Shown here in pieces: positions 1-7,987 of a stretch of DNA of 64,000 bases. Every line of letters begins with the position of its first letter. The stretch's first letter is position 1. The notes under the pieces are model-generated. The model saw only the letters and a program-made list of their open reading frames with translations, had not been told where the DNA came from and did not search any database. Position numbers and translations under genes: made by a program. Source of the stretch: Neisseria macacae ATCC 33926 (lineage in GTDB: Bacteria; Pseudomonadota; Gammaproteobacteria; Burkholderiales; Neisseriaceae); the NCBI RefSeq assembly GCF_022749495.1, contig NZ_CP094241.1:310001-374000 (forward strand), written 5' to 3'.

Positions 1-8
1 AAACCCCG

Positions 9-473
9 TTATTCGTATTTTTCGCAACGGATGGCAGAGTCTTCGCAGAACATCGCCGAAGTTTCCGCATTGCAGACAGTGCGGACGGCGCGGCGCGCTT
101 CCCATTCGTTTTTCCCCGAAGCCTCAAACAACTTCTGGAACGGCTTGACGCTGCACACATAAACCCGATTCGGGTTGTACTATTTTGACTTGGCAAGGCG
201 TTTTTCCAATTTACTGATACGGGCTTCCAAAGCCGCTATCCGCTCATTCTCTCCCATGCCGGAACGCGCCTCCTGTGCGGCAATAAAAGCCTCAATACGC
301 GCCAGATCCGCAGCTAACCGCGCCAGTTCCGTTTCCATCTGAGCCTGTGCTGATTCCAACCGAGCCTGTTTGGCAGCCAAAGCCGAACTCTGCACATCCC
401 GATCGGTAACAGAAGCCGCATTGGCAGCAGGCAAAACAGCGGCAAGCATCAGGGCAAAGAAAGATTTTTTCAT
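9..473 (-). pseudogene. Small exported coiled-coil protein gene interrupted by an in-frame amber codon
   Basis: From an ATG at 473 the frame encodes 97 residues and stops at TAG (180-182). There is a signal peptide (MKKSFFALMLAAVLPAANA) and then a charged Ala/Glu/Arg helix that looks like a coiled coil. The same frame stays open for 56 more codons to a TAA at 9-11. That extension has four Cys and protein-like words (VYVCSVKPF, MFCEDSAIRC), so the ancestral protein was probably about 154 residues with a Cys-containing C-terminal part. One base change would restore it. Either the gene is truncated, the TAG is read through, or there is a sequencing error. I do not recognise the family or a function. 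It lies divergent from parA, with about 230 bp between. Confidence 0.6.
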
Positions 474-627
474 GATATATCTCTAGGTCAGTTACAAAAA
501 CGGCATATTATATAGAAAACCCACATTGAATCAGCCGGCATTACCCCGCCTTGTCTGGATTTAAAGAGAATTTACCGAAACGCAGGCAGAAATGCGACAA
601 AGATGCCTCTCTCCACCGAAGCTCCTT

Positions 628-639
628 TTCAGACGACCT
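628..639 (-). other. DNA uptake sequence upstream of parA
   Basis: A single copy of the 12-mer uptake word in reverse orientation. It lies in the gap between the two divergent genes and is not part of an inverted pair, so it is unlikely to be a terminator. Confidence 0.85.
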
Positions 640-703
640 TATACCCATTTCAAGCAAAAAACGTTAAAATTCCGCCATTCACCTATCCGACAGCAGCAAA
701 AAC

Positions 704-1474
704 ATGAGCGCACAAATCCTCGCCGTCGCCAACCAAAAAGGCGGCGTCGGCAAAACCACCACCACCGTCAACCTCGCGGCATCGCTCGCCTCCAAAGGCA
801 AACGCGTCCTCGTCATCGACCTCGACCCGCAAGGCAACGCCACCACAGGCAGCGGCATAGACAAAGCCCGCCTCGAAGAAGGCGTGTACCAAGTCGTATT
901 GGGCGATACCGACATCAAAACCGCCGTCGTCCGCAGCGGGGACGGCAGCTACGACGTACTCGGCGCAAACCGCGCGCTTGCCGGTGCCGAAATCGAGCTG
1001 GTGCAAGAAATCGCCCGCGAAATCCGCCTCAAAAACGCCCTGCAAACCGTCGAAAACGACTACGACTTCGTCCTCATCGACTGCCCCCCTTCGCTGACCC
1101 TGCTCACGCTCAACGGACTCGTCGCCGCCAACGGCGTCATCGTCCCCATGTTGTGCGAATACTATGCCCTCGAAGGCATCTCCGACCTCATCGCCACCGT
1201 GCGCAAAATCCGTCAGGCAATCAACCCGCGCCTCGACATCACCGGCATCGTCCGCACCCTCTACGACAGCCGCAGCCGCCTCGTCGTCGAAGTCAGCGAA
1301 CAACTTTTCCAACATTTCGGCAACCTGATGTTCCAAACCGTCATCCCCCGCAACGTCCGCCTCGCCGAAGCCCCCAGCCACGGCATGCCCGCGCTCGCCT
1401 ACGACGCCAATGCCAAAGGCACCAAAGCCTACCTCGCCTTGGCGGAAGAACTGTTGGAGCGGACTAAAGGTTGA
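704..1474 (+). CDS. parA: ParA/Soj family chromosome-partitioning ATPase
   Basis: 256 residues, the normal length for chromosomal ParA/Soj. The deviant Walker A motif KGGVGKTT is at residues 12-19. The Walker B region (FVLIDCPPSL) is near residue 122, followed by the usual ParA segments ending in a Lys-Gly tail. ParA proteins dimerise on ATP, bind DNA non-specifically and work with ParB on parS sites to separate chromosome origins. No parB follows here; the next gene is the unrelated gltS. Codon use is strongly GC-rich in third positions, like the neighbours. The ATG at 704 is chosen because the protein then starts just before the beta strand leading into Walker A. An inverted DUS pair right after the stop probably ends the transcript. 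Confidence 0.93.
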   Translation: MSAQILAVANQKGGVGKTTTTVNLAASLASKGKRVLVIDLDPQGNATTGSGIDKARLEEGVYQVVLGDTDIKTAVVRSGDGSYDVLGANRALAGAEIELVQEIAREIRLKNALQTVENDYDFVLIDCPPSLTLLTLNGLVAANGVIVPMLCEYYALEGISDLIATVRKIRQAINPRLDITGIVRTLYDSRSRLVVEVSEQLFQHFGNLMFQTVIPRNVRLAEAPSHGMPALAYDANAKGTKAYLALAEELLERTKG

Positions 1475-1490
1475 TTGAGTCTGGAAGATA

Positions 1491-1537
1491 AAAAGGTCGT
1501 CTGAAAACTTGATTTCCAAGTTTTCAGACGACCTTTT
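1491..1537 (+). terminator. Inverted-DUS terminator after parA
   Basis: Two uptake words in inverted orientation form a stem of about 21 bp (arms 1491-1511 and 1517-1537) with a 5-nt loop, followed by a T run. It sits 17 bp after the parA stop. Confidence 0.88.
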
Positions 1538-1713
1538 TCCATTATTAAGCCCATATTCTGGCGAAAAGAATTGTCAACAATAATATCATTCGGATTAAAA
1601 ATATTTAATTAATAAACAAAAAGTAGCTTCATGTAATGCCATGATGCTTATAAATATTTTGATGATTTTAAAAATGCCATATGTAAAAAATTCAAAAAAC
1701 AAAAGGCTATTCT

Positions 1714-1742
1714 TTGACAATCTTTAACCCATCCCCTAATAT
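1714..1742 (+). promoter_or_regulatory. Sigma-70 promoter for gltS
   Basis: A perfect -35 TTGACA at 1714-1719, 17-bp spacing, and TAATAT at 1737-1742, about 70 bp before the gltS ATG. The AT-rich stretch 1540-1740 before it holds no gene that I can support. Confidence 0.7.
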
Positions 1743-1810
1743 CCAACAGTTTGATTCCGCAAGGCGGATTTAAGAAAAACATTTTTGAGATTTTGAGAGG
1801 TAAAACGATT

Positions 1811-3030
1811 ATGGAATGGGAATTTAACAGTTACTACACGTTGATTGCCGCCACATTGGTTTTGTTGATTGGTAAGGTTTTGGTAAACAAAGTCAAATTC
1901 CTGCGCGATTTCAACATTCCCGAGCCTGTGGCAGGCGGCTTGATTGCTGCGATTGTCCTGTTTGCACTGCATCAAGCCTACGGCGTGAGCTTCAAATTTG
2001 AAAAACCGCTGCAAGATGCATTCATGCTGATTTTCTTCACTTCTATCGGTTTGAGCGCGGACTTTTCCCGCCTGAAAGCGGGCGGTCTGCCGTTGGTGAT
2101 TTTCACCGCCGTCGTAGGGGCATTTATCATCGTGCAGAACTTTGTCGGCGTCGGCTTGGCGAAGGTTTTAGGACTGGATCCGCTTATCGGTCTGATTACC
2201 GGCTCGATTACCCTGACCGCGGACACGGTACGGCAGGTGCATGGGGACCTGACTTTGAAAACAAATTCGGCTTGGTCGGTGCTACCGGGTTAGGTATGGC
2301 TTCCGCCACGTTCGGTTTGGTATTCGGCGGCCTGATCGGCGGTCCGGTTGCGCGCCGTCTGATCAACAAAATGGGACGCAAGCCCATCGAGCAAAGCGGA
2401 CAAAAGGCAAATTCAGACGAACATGCCGACGACGTGTTCGAACAAGCGAAGCGCACCCGCCTGATTACCGCCGAATCCGCCGTCGAAACGCTTGCCATGT
2501 TTGCAGCGTGTTTGGCATTTGCCGAAATTGTGGACGGCTTCGACAAAGAATATCTGTATGACTTGCCGAAATTCGTATGGTGTCTGTTTGCCGGTGTCGT
2601 CATCCGCAACATTCTGACTTCTGCGTTTAAAGTCAATATGTTCGACCGCGCCATCGACGTATTCGGCAATGCCTCCCTGTCGCTTTTCCTTGCAATGGCG
2701 CTTTTGAACCTGAAATTGTGGGAACTGACCGGTCTGGCGGGTCCTGTAACCATCATTCTCGCCGTACAAACCGTCGTGATGATTCTGTACGCGACATTCG
2801 CCACCTACGTTTTTATGGGACGCGACTACGATGCGGCGGTTTTGGCGGCAGGACACTGCGGCTTCGGCTTGGGCGCAACGCCGACCGCCGTTGCCAATAT
2901 GCAGTCCATCACTCAGACCTTCGGTCCTTCGCACAAAGCCTTCTTGATTGTGCCTATGGTCGGCGCGTTCTTCGTGGACTTGATTAACGCAGCAATCCTT
3001 TCCGGTTTTGTAAATGTCATTACCAAATAA
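1811..3030 (+). pseudogene. gltS: Sodium/glutamate symporter GltS, broken by a one-base deletion
   Basis: The N-terminal part (ATG 1811, start MEWEFNSYYTL) follows GltS, a multi-pass inner-membrane Na+/glutamate carrier, until residue ~136 (GLITGSITLT). There the sequence reads ACCGCGGAC where the family motif TGGHGT needs ACCGGCGGAC. One G is missing near 2219-2220, and the shifted frame stops at 2293. Inserting one base joins it to the downstream frame (GAWGPDFENKFGLVGATGLG onward), which runs to 3030. The repaired protein would be 406 residues, the usual GltS length. The rest is undamaged, so the mutation is recent, phase-variable or a sequencing error. A run of only two or three G makes slippage less likely than in a long tract. 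An RBS (GAGAGG) precedes the ATG. Confidence 0.88.
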
Positions 3031-3055
3031 GTAAGCATTTATAACGTTTCGTTGA

Positions 3056-3093
3056 AAAAGCACTTGCAACATTTACTTGTTGCAAGTGCTTTT
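3056..3093 (+). terminator. Intrinsic terminator after gltS
   Basis: A 16-bp perfect stem (3056-3071 with 3078-3093) with a 6-nt loop and flanking A and T runs. It is not DUS-based, unlike most terminators here. Confidence 0.88.
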
Positions 3094-3157
3094 GTTATGA
3101 TGGTCGTCTGAACGACAAAACGATGCGGTTTCCGAGCCGTATCAAGGAGTATTATTT

Positions 3158-4174
3158 ATGCACAAAAAACTGCTGGCTTTACCGCTTATCGCCCTGATGT
3201 TGGCGGCATGCGGCAAAGAAGAACCCAAGCAGGCTTTGGAGTGTGGCAATCCTGCCGCCATTCAAAGTATCCGCAACCAAATCCAAGAAACCATCAAGCG
3301 CGAGGCGCGTTCCTTTGTCCGTGCCGACAGCCGCCAATTTGTCGATGCCGATAAAATCATTGCCGCCGGCTCCGAGTTGAATATCGTCTTGGACAATCCG
3401 CAAGAAATTACGGAAGACAACAAATCCTTGTGCAGCGCCGATTTGAAAATCCAAATCCCTGCCGAAGTATTGCGTACCGCCGATGCCAACAGTCCGCTGA
3501 TTTACAGCAATACCGGCTTGACCGAAATGCTTCAGCAGAAAATCATGGGCAGCAACCTGAGCTTTGAGAACAACACGTTCTCAACCAGCGTCCGCTATAC
3601 GCCCGATCCGAAAGTCGGTACGGTTTCTTTGGAAGACAATACCGTCAACATGACTGCGCAAACCCTGTCTTCCTTACTGCTGCCTTACGGTGTCAAAAGC
3701 ATCGTGATGATAGACGGTAAGGCAGTCAGCAAAGAAGAGGCAATCAAAATCCTGCAAAGTAAAGCCGCTGAAGAGCCGCCTGTCGCCAAAGCAGAAGATA
3801 TTTTGGAAAACAACGCGGCGAGCCAAGCTTCGGGTGTACCGCCTGCCGCGGGCCTTGAAACCGAAATCCTGCGTCCTGACGGCGAAGAGAAGCAGGAGCA
3901 GCCGTCGTTCTCTCAAAGCGACTTAGATAATGCCCGTTCGCAAAACCATCAGGCAGAGGCGGAAATCAAAGGCGTATGGGACGGCATGGAGCGTACTGTC
4001 CAACAGGAAATGCTGGCAGAACAACGCGCTTGGATTCAAACCAAAAACCAAAACTGCCAACAGGCGGCAGCAAGGGCGGACAGTCCGGCGCAAAACGAAT
4101 ACCTCAAGCTCCAATGCGACACCCGCATGACGCGCGAGCGTACCCAATATCTGCGCGGCTATTCGATCAACTGA
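3158..4174 (+). CDS. Lipoprotein with C-terminal DUF1311/LprI-like domain
   Basis: 338 residues. The signal peptide carries a lipobox, LAAC, with the lipidated Cys at residue 18, so it should be anchored in a membrane facing the periplasm. The middle (about 25-200) is unrecognised. A Glu/Gln-rich linker lies at about 210-260. The end (about 265-335) has the DUF1311/LprI layout: EQRAWIQTKNQNC, then CDTRMTRERTQYL. LprI-like domains occur in small periplasmic proteins and in a mycobacterial lysozyme inhibitor, but this does not fix a function here. RBS AAGGAG stands ahead of the ATG. It is a single-gene unit between two terminators. Confidence 0.8.
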   Translation: MHKKLLALPLIALMLAACGKEEPKQALECGNPAAIQSIRNQIQETIKREARSFVRADSRQFVDADKIIAAGSELNIVLDNPQEITEDNKSLCSADLKIQIPAEVLRTADANSPLIYSNTGLTEMLQQKIMGSNLSFENNTFSTSVRYTPDPKVGTVSLEDNTVNMTAQTLSSLLLPYGVKSIVMIDGKAVSKEEAIKILQSKAAEEPPVAKAEDILENNAASQASGVPPAAGLETEILRPDGEEKQEQPSFSQSDLDNARSQNHQAEAEIKGVWDGMERTVQQEMLAEQRAWIQTKNQNCQQAAARADSPAQNEYLKLQCDTRMTRERTQYLRGYSIN

Positions 4175-4226
4175 CGCTGCAAAGCCGACGGCAGACGGGT
4201 GTTGATAAGCCTTCTGTCCGTTATTA

Positions 4227-4268
4227 AAAGGTCGTCTGAAATGCTGTTTGGCATTTCAGACGACCTTT
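4227..4268 (+). terminator. Inverted-DUS terminator
   Basis: AAAGGTCGTCTGAAATGC pairs with its complement ending in CCTTT across a short loop. It follows the lipoprotein gene. Confidence 0.85.
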
Positions 4269-4354
4269 GTATTGCGGTACAATCCACTATAAAAGCATCA
4301 GATGAAGCACCGAGTCAATCTCATTTTTTCCGTAAACCATAAGAAAGCACATTG

Positions 4355-5011
4355 ATGAAAACCCTCGCATTCCTCCTGCTGACAAGCTTTTCCCTGCACG
4401 CTGCCGCACAAGATTATGTTCTGACGGAAGACCGTCTCAGCAGCGGCTCATTGGCACTCAACGGCAAACAAGTTTCTGTCGATACAGTCAACCCAAACGG
4501 CCATGTCTGTAATTATGAAGGCACAATCAAAAACCGTACCAGCAAAAACCGTAATGGTTGCGTCGTACATTTTTCCTTTACCAACAACAGCGTGAAGCTG
4601 AACATTCCGGATTCAGCCCGCGAAGCCTGCCAAGAATACTGCGGACATAATGCATCTTTCGAGGCGACCTATGAAAAATTGCCTGCCGCCTGTTCCGCAA
4701 AAGGCGCGGCAGCAATGGAAAAACGTTTTCAGGCCGCCTATCAGGGAAAACGCTACCGCGATGCTGTTGCTATCAAACAACGTTATCTCAACGAATGCGA
4801 CAAGTTCCTCGATTTGACCGAATGGATGCGGACGCTGAACGACTTGTCCGTCAGCTATAAAAATGCCGGAGACAAAGCGGCATGCCGCAAGGCGCTTGCC
4901 CCGATGGATGAATGGCTGGAGGGTTACCAGCCGAGCTACCTCTACGAAGACGCATACAAACGAGAAGCCGCTGCCGCACAATTTAATTTGAAGCAATGCA
5001 GCGACAAATAA
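4355..5011 (+). CDS. Exported Cys-rich protein of unknown function
   Basis: 218 residues from the ATG at 4355; a TTG one codon earlier is less likely. A clear signal peptide (MKTLAFLLLTSFSLHAAA) is followed by a Cys-containing N-terminal region (CNYEGTI, GCVVHF, CQEYCGH) and, from about residue 105, an alpha-helical tail that resembles a degenerate tetratricopeptide repeat (KRFQAAYQGKRYRDAVAIKQRY). At least eight Cys point to disulfides in the periplasm. The N-terminal half loosely recalls periplasmic lysozyme-inhibitor-like folds, which is a guess. It stands alone between terminators. Confidence 0.75.
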   Translation: MKTLAFLLLTSFSLHAAAQDYVLTEDRLSSGSLALNGKQVSVDTVNPNGHVCNYEGTIKNRTSKNRNGCVVHFSFTNNSVKLNIPDSAREACQEYCGHNASFEATYEKLPAACSAKGAAAMEKRFQAAYQGKRYRDAVAIKQRYLNECDKFLDLTEWMRTLNDLSVSYKNAGDKAACRKALAPMDEWLEGYQPSYLYEDAYKREAAAAQFNLKQCSDK

Positions 5012-5075
5012 TCGCCGCCCGTCATCGAATCCCACGCTAGTCAGGGAATAGGAAAAGTTCGCCTCTTCGGCAAAC

Positions 5076-5140
5076 AAGGTCGTCTGAAAACAAACGCCGC
5101 TGGTTGTGTTCAACCTGAAGCCGTTTTCAGACGACCTTTT
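5076..5140 (+). terminator. Inverted-DUS terminator
   Basis: Uptake words at about 5077-5090 and 5123-5138 face each other across a roughly 30-nt loop and end in TTTT. They lie downstream of the Cys-rich protein gene. Confidence 0.75.
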
Positions 5141-5233
5141 GTCTGGTTTGGAAAGTCGGCGTATTAAATTTAAATCAGAGCGGGCAGTGCAGTGCCGTAC
5201 GGGTTTGCACTTGACCCATACCCCCTTCAAAAC

Positions 5234-5264
5234 AAAACGGGCGGCTTGGATGGCCGCCCGTTTG
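5234..5264 (-). terminator. Terminator of the aldolase gene
   Basis: GC-rich 11-bp stem (AAACGGGCGGC at 5235-5245 with 5253-5263), 14 bp beyond the fba stop. On the minus strand it is followed by a T-rich stretch. Confidence 0.85.
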
Positions 5265-5277
5265 ATTGTCCCGTTGT

Positions 5278-6342
5278 TTATTTGATGATTTGGTTCAGCT
5301 CGCCTTTGGCGTAGCGGTTTGCCATTTTCTCAAGGGAAACGGGTTTGATTTTGCCTGCCTGACCTTCGCAACCGAATGCGAGGTAGCGGTCGAGACAGAT
5401 TTGTTTCATGGCTTCGACGGTTTTGCTCAGGTATTTGCGCGGGTCGAATTCGGACGGGTTTTCTGCCATGAAGCGGCGGATGGCGCCGGTGGAGGCGAGG
5501 CGCAGGTCGGTGTCGATATTGACTTTACGCACGCCGTGTTTGATGCCTTCGACGATTTCTTCTACGGGTACGCCGTAGGTTTCGCCGATTTTGCCGCCGT
5601 ATTCGTTGATGACTTTCAGCCATTCTTGCGGAACGGAGCTGGAGCCGTGCATAACGATGTGGGTGTTGGGCAGGGCTTGGTGGATTTCTTTGATGCGGTC
5701 GATGCGCAATACGTCGCCGGTGGGCGGACGGGTGAATTTGTATGCGCCGTGGCTGGTGCCGACGGCGATGGCGAGCGCGTCCACGCCGGTGTCTTTGACG
5801 AAGCGCACGGCATCTTCGACGCTGGTGAGCATTTGATCGTGCGAGAGTTTGCCTGCCGCACCTACGCCGTCTTCTTCGCCGGCTTCGCCGGTTTCGAGGT
5901 TGCCCAAGACGCCGATTTCGCCTTCGACGGATACGCCGCAGGCGTGGGAGAAGTTGACGACGGTACGGGTGGCGTTGACGTTGTATTCGTAGGTGGACGG
6001 GGTTTTGCCGTCTTCGAGCAGCGAGCCGTCCATCATGACGGAGGAGAAGCCCAGTTGGATGGAGCGTTGGCACACGTCGGGCGATGCGCCGTGGTCTTGG
6101 TGCATGACGACGGGGATGTGCGGGAATTCTTCGACGGCCGCCAAAATCAGGTGGCGTAAAAACGGCGCGCCTGCATATTTGCGCGCGCCGGCGGATGCTT
6201 GAACGATAACGGGGGCGTTGACTTGGTCTGCGGCTTCCATGATGGCGCGCATTTGTTCGAGGTTGTTGACGTTGAATGCGGGCAGGCCGTAGCTGTTTTC
6301 GGCGGCATGGTCGAGCAGTTGGCGCATGGATACGAGTGCCAT
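5278..6342 (-). CDS. fba: Class II fructose-1,6-bisphosphate aldolase
   Basis: 354 residues, the length of the cbbA-type class II enzymes. It reversibly cleaves fructose-1,6-bisphosphate to DHAP and glyceraldehyde-3-phosphate in cytosolic gluconeogenesis and the lower Embden-Meyerhof reactions. Zinc-site residues are visible in HQDHG (His81, Asp83, His84), with further His in the GTSHGAYKF and IVMHGSSS segments. An RBS (AAGGAG) lies 7 nt before the ATG. A TATAAT hexamer on the minus strand (6389-6384) is a good -10, but I see no convincing -35. It is monocistronic, with its own terminator. In meningococcus, surface-exposed aldolase has been linked to adhesion; nothing in the sequence shows that here. 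Confidence 0.96.
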   Translation of the reverse strand: MALVSMRQLLDHAAENSYGLPAFNVNNLEQMRAIMEAADQVNAPVIVQASAGARKYAGAPFLRHLILAAVEEFPHIPVVMHQDHGASPDVCQRSIQLGFSSVMMDGSLLEDGKTPSTYEYNVNATRTVVNFSHACGVSVEGEIGVLGNLETGEAGEEDGVGAAGKLSHDQMLTSVEDAVRFVKDTGVDALAIAVGTSHGAYKFTRPPTGDVLRIDRIKEIHQALPNTHIVMHGSSSVPQEWLKVINEYGGKIGETYGVPVEEIVEGIKHGVRKVNIDTDLRLASTGAIRRFMAENPSEFDPRKYLSKTVEAMKQICLDRYLAFGCEGQAGKIKPVSLEKMANRYAKGELNQIIK

Positions 6343-6553
6343 TTAAATCTCCTTGGTGAGGTAGCGGGATGGTGATGTGGGAAATTATAATGTTTTTCTT
6401 ATTAAAAAACTACACAGGGCTACATCAGTTTTATATATTAATGAGATTTTGGGCGGCTGCGGCGGGCAAACGGTGCGGTCGGCATTTATCTGACATGGTT
6501 TATAATAACGGTTTGTTTTCGGGGTCGTCTGAAACGGCGGCGGGAGGTGTGTG

Positions 6554-6982
6554 ATGGCTAAGTTGGCAGTGGCGGATGTGGATGCGGTGTTGTTTCAGAC
6601 GACCTTGCGCGTGCAGGTGGGCGATGTGAATTACGGCGGTCATCTGGCGAACGATGCCGTTTTGCGTTTGTGCCACGAGGTGCGGATGCGCTGGCTGGCA
6701 GGTTTGGGCTGGAGCGAAACGGACGCGGGCGGCGCGGGGCTGATTATGGCGGATGCGGCGGTGCAATATTTGGCACAAGGTTTTTACGGCGATGAAATGT
6801 CGGCGGAAATGGGCGTCGAGGACATCGGCAAGGGCGGGTTCGCGCTGCTGTTCCGCCTGACGCGCATCGCGGACGGCAAGGTGCTGGCGCGGGCGCGCAC
6901 GGGCATGGTGTGTTTCGATTATGCGCGCCAAAAGGTTTGCCGGTTGCCGCAGGCTTTGAAAACCGTGTTGGAGGTCGTCTGA
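6554..6982 (+). CDS. Hotdog-fold acyl-CoA thioesterase (4HBT/YbgC type)
   Basis: 142 residues. The motif VGDVNYGGHLAND near residues 22-34 matches the DxNxHxxN-like active-site loop of 4-hydroxybenzoyl-CoA thioesterase-type hotdog enzymes, here with Gly-Gly-His. It probably hydrolyses acyl-CoA or acyl-ACP thioesters in the cytosol; the substrate is unknown. RBS GGAGGT at 6542-6547 fits the ATG at 6554 better than a GTG one codon earlier. The stop TGA is part of a DUS (GTCGTCTGA), and that same sequence leads into xerC, which starts 2 nt later, so the two are co-transcribed and probably translationally coupled. It also contains a reversed DUS inside the frame (LFQTTL). Confidence 0.82.
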   Translation: MAKLAVADVDAVLFQTTLRVQVGDVNYGGHLANDAVLRLCHEVRMRWLAGLGWSETDAGGAGLIMADAAVQYLAQGFYGDEMSAEMGVEDIGKGGFALLFRLTRIADGKVLARARTGMVCFDYARQKVCRLPQALKTVLEVV

Positions 6983-6984
6983 AA

Positions 6985-7884
6985 ATGTTGGCGCGCGATT
7001 TCGGGCTGTCTTTGGACGGCTATTTGAAAATGTTGGGGCAACAGGGCAGGTCGGCGCACACGCTGTCTGCCTACGGGCGCGATTTGACCGAACTCGTGCG
7101 GCTTTTGACGGAAGGGTCGTCTGAAACGGCGCAGGATTTGAAACGGCGCGATTTTGTGGCAGCGTTGAAACGGTTGTCGCAACAAGGTTTGAGCGAACGG
7201 ACGCTGGCGCGCAAATTGTCGGCGTGGCGGCAATATTGCGGCTGGCTCGTGCAGTCGGGCATGATGGACAACGATCCGACCTTCAACCTGAAAGCCCCGC
7301 GCCTGCCCGAACGCCTGCCCAAAGCCCTGCCGCAGGAAGAGTTGAACCATATGCTCGACAGCGCGCCTGCCGACGACAGTTTGGCGGTGCGCGACCATGC
7401 CTTGTTTGAACTGATGTACGGCAGCGGCCTGCGCCTGAGCGAGATACACGGCTTGGATTTGGGTGATGTGTTGCTGGACGAAGGCTGGGTGAGCGTAACC
7501 GGCAAAGGCAGGAAAGAGCGGCAAGTCCCGCTGTCGGGCAAAAGCGTCGAATCCTTGCGCGCCTACCTGTCCGAACGCGTGGCGGCAGACGGCGAAACCG
7601 CGCTCTTTACCGGCAAAAACGGCACGCGGCTCGGACAGCGGCAAATCCAAAAACGCCTTCAGGCATGGGCGGTACGGCAGGGCAGCGGGCAACACATTTC
7701 CCCGCACATGATGCGTCACAGCTACGCCAGCCACCTTTTGCAATCCTCGCGCGACATCCGCGCCGTGCAAGAGCTGTTGGGACACAGCAACCTTTCGACC
7801 ACGCAGATTTACACCAAGCTGGATTTCGACCATCTGGCCAAGGTTTACGACGAGGGGCATCCGCGGGCGAAACGGAAAAAGTGA
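6985..7884 (+). CDS. xerC: Tyrosine recombinase XerC
   Basis: 299 residues from the ATG at 6985, which follows an RBS (GGAGGT at 6969-6974). XerC with XerD resolves chromosome dimers at dif near division. The catalytic set is complete: Arg150 (GSGLRLSE), Lys174 (TGKGRKER), His241 and Arg244 (HMMRHSYASH), His267 (LLGHSN) and nucleophile Tyr276 (TTQIYT). The tail LDFDHLAKVYDEGHPRAKR is typical of XerC rather than XerD. A forward DUS lies in frame near residue 44 (EGSSET). Upstream in-frame starts inside the thioesterase gene are rejected because they lack an RBS and would add unrelated residues. Confidence 0.94.
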   Translation: MLARDFGLSLDGYLKMLGQQGRSAHTLSAYGRDLTELVRLLTEGSSETAQDLKRRDFVAALKRLSQQGLSERTLARKLSAWRQYCGWLVQSGMMDNDPTFNLKAPRLPERLPKALPQEELNHMLDSAPADDSLAVRDHALFELMYGSGLRLSEIHGLDLGDVLLDEGWVSVTGKGRKERQVPLSGKSVESLRAYLSERVAADGETALFTGKNGTRLGQRQIQKRLQAWAVRQGSGQHISPHMMRHSYASHLLQSSRDIRAVQELLGHSNLSTTQIYTKLDFDHLAKVYDEGHPRAKRKK

Positions 7885-7929
7885 AGGGGGCAGTTTCAGA
7901 GGTTTCCATATCGAAGACTTGGCATGAAC

Positions 7930-7963
7930 AAAGGTCGTCTGAAACCCTTTCAGACGACCTTTA
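7930..7963 (+). terminator. Inverted-DUS terminator after xerC
   Basis: Two uptake words separated by four bases give a 14-bp stem flanked by A and T runs. It lies between the convergent xerC and AraC-type genes and may serve both. Confidence 0.87.
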
Positions 7964-7987
7964 AACCTCTAAACACCCCATCCGACA

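Noticed and set aside
592..1467. Long Arg/Pro/His-rich frame overlapping parA in another frame
   Set aside because: Composition is the shifted shadow of a GC-rich gene; parA has clear motifs in the same stretch.
5160..5215. Possible Correia end fragment (TTAAATTTAAATCAGAGC)
   Set aside because: Only a short AT-rich match with no TATAGTGG end; not enough to call a relic.
5266..6159. 297-codon frame opposite the aldolase gene
   Set aside because: Mirror of the fba codon pattern (Phe/Gly/Val/Asp-rich), no RBS or family.
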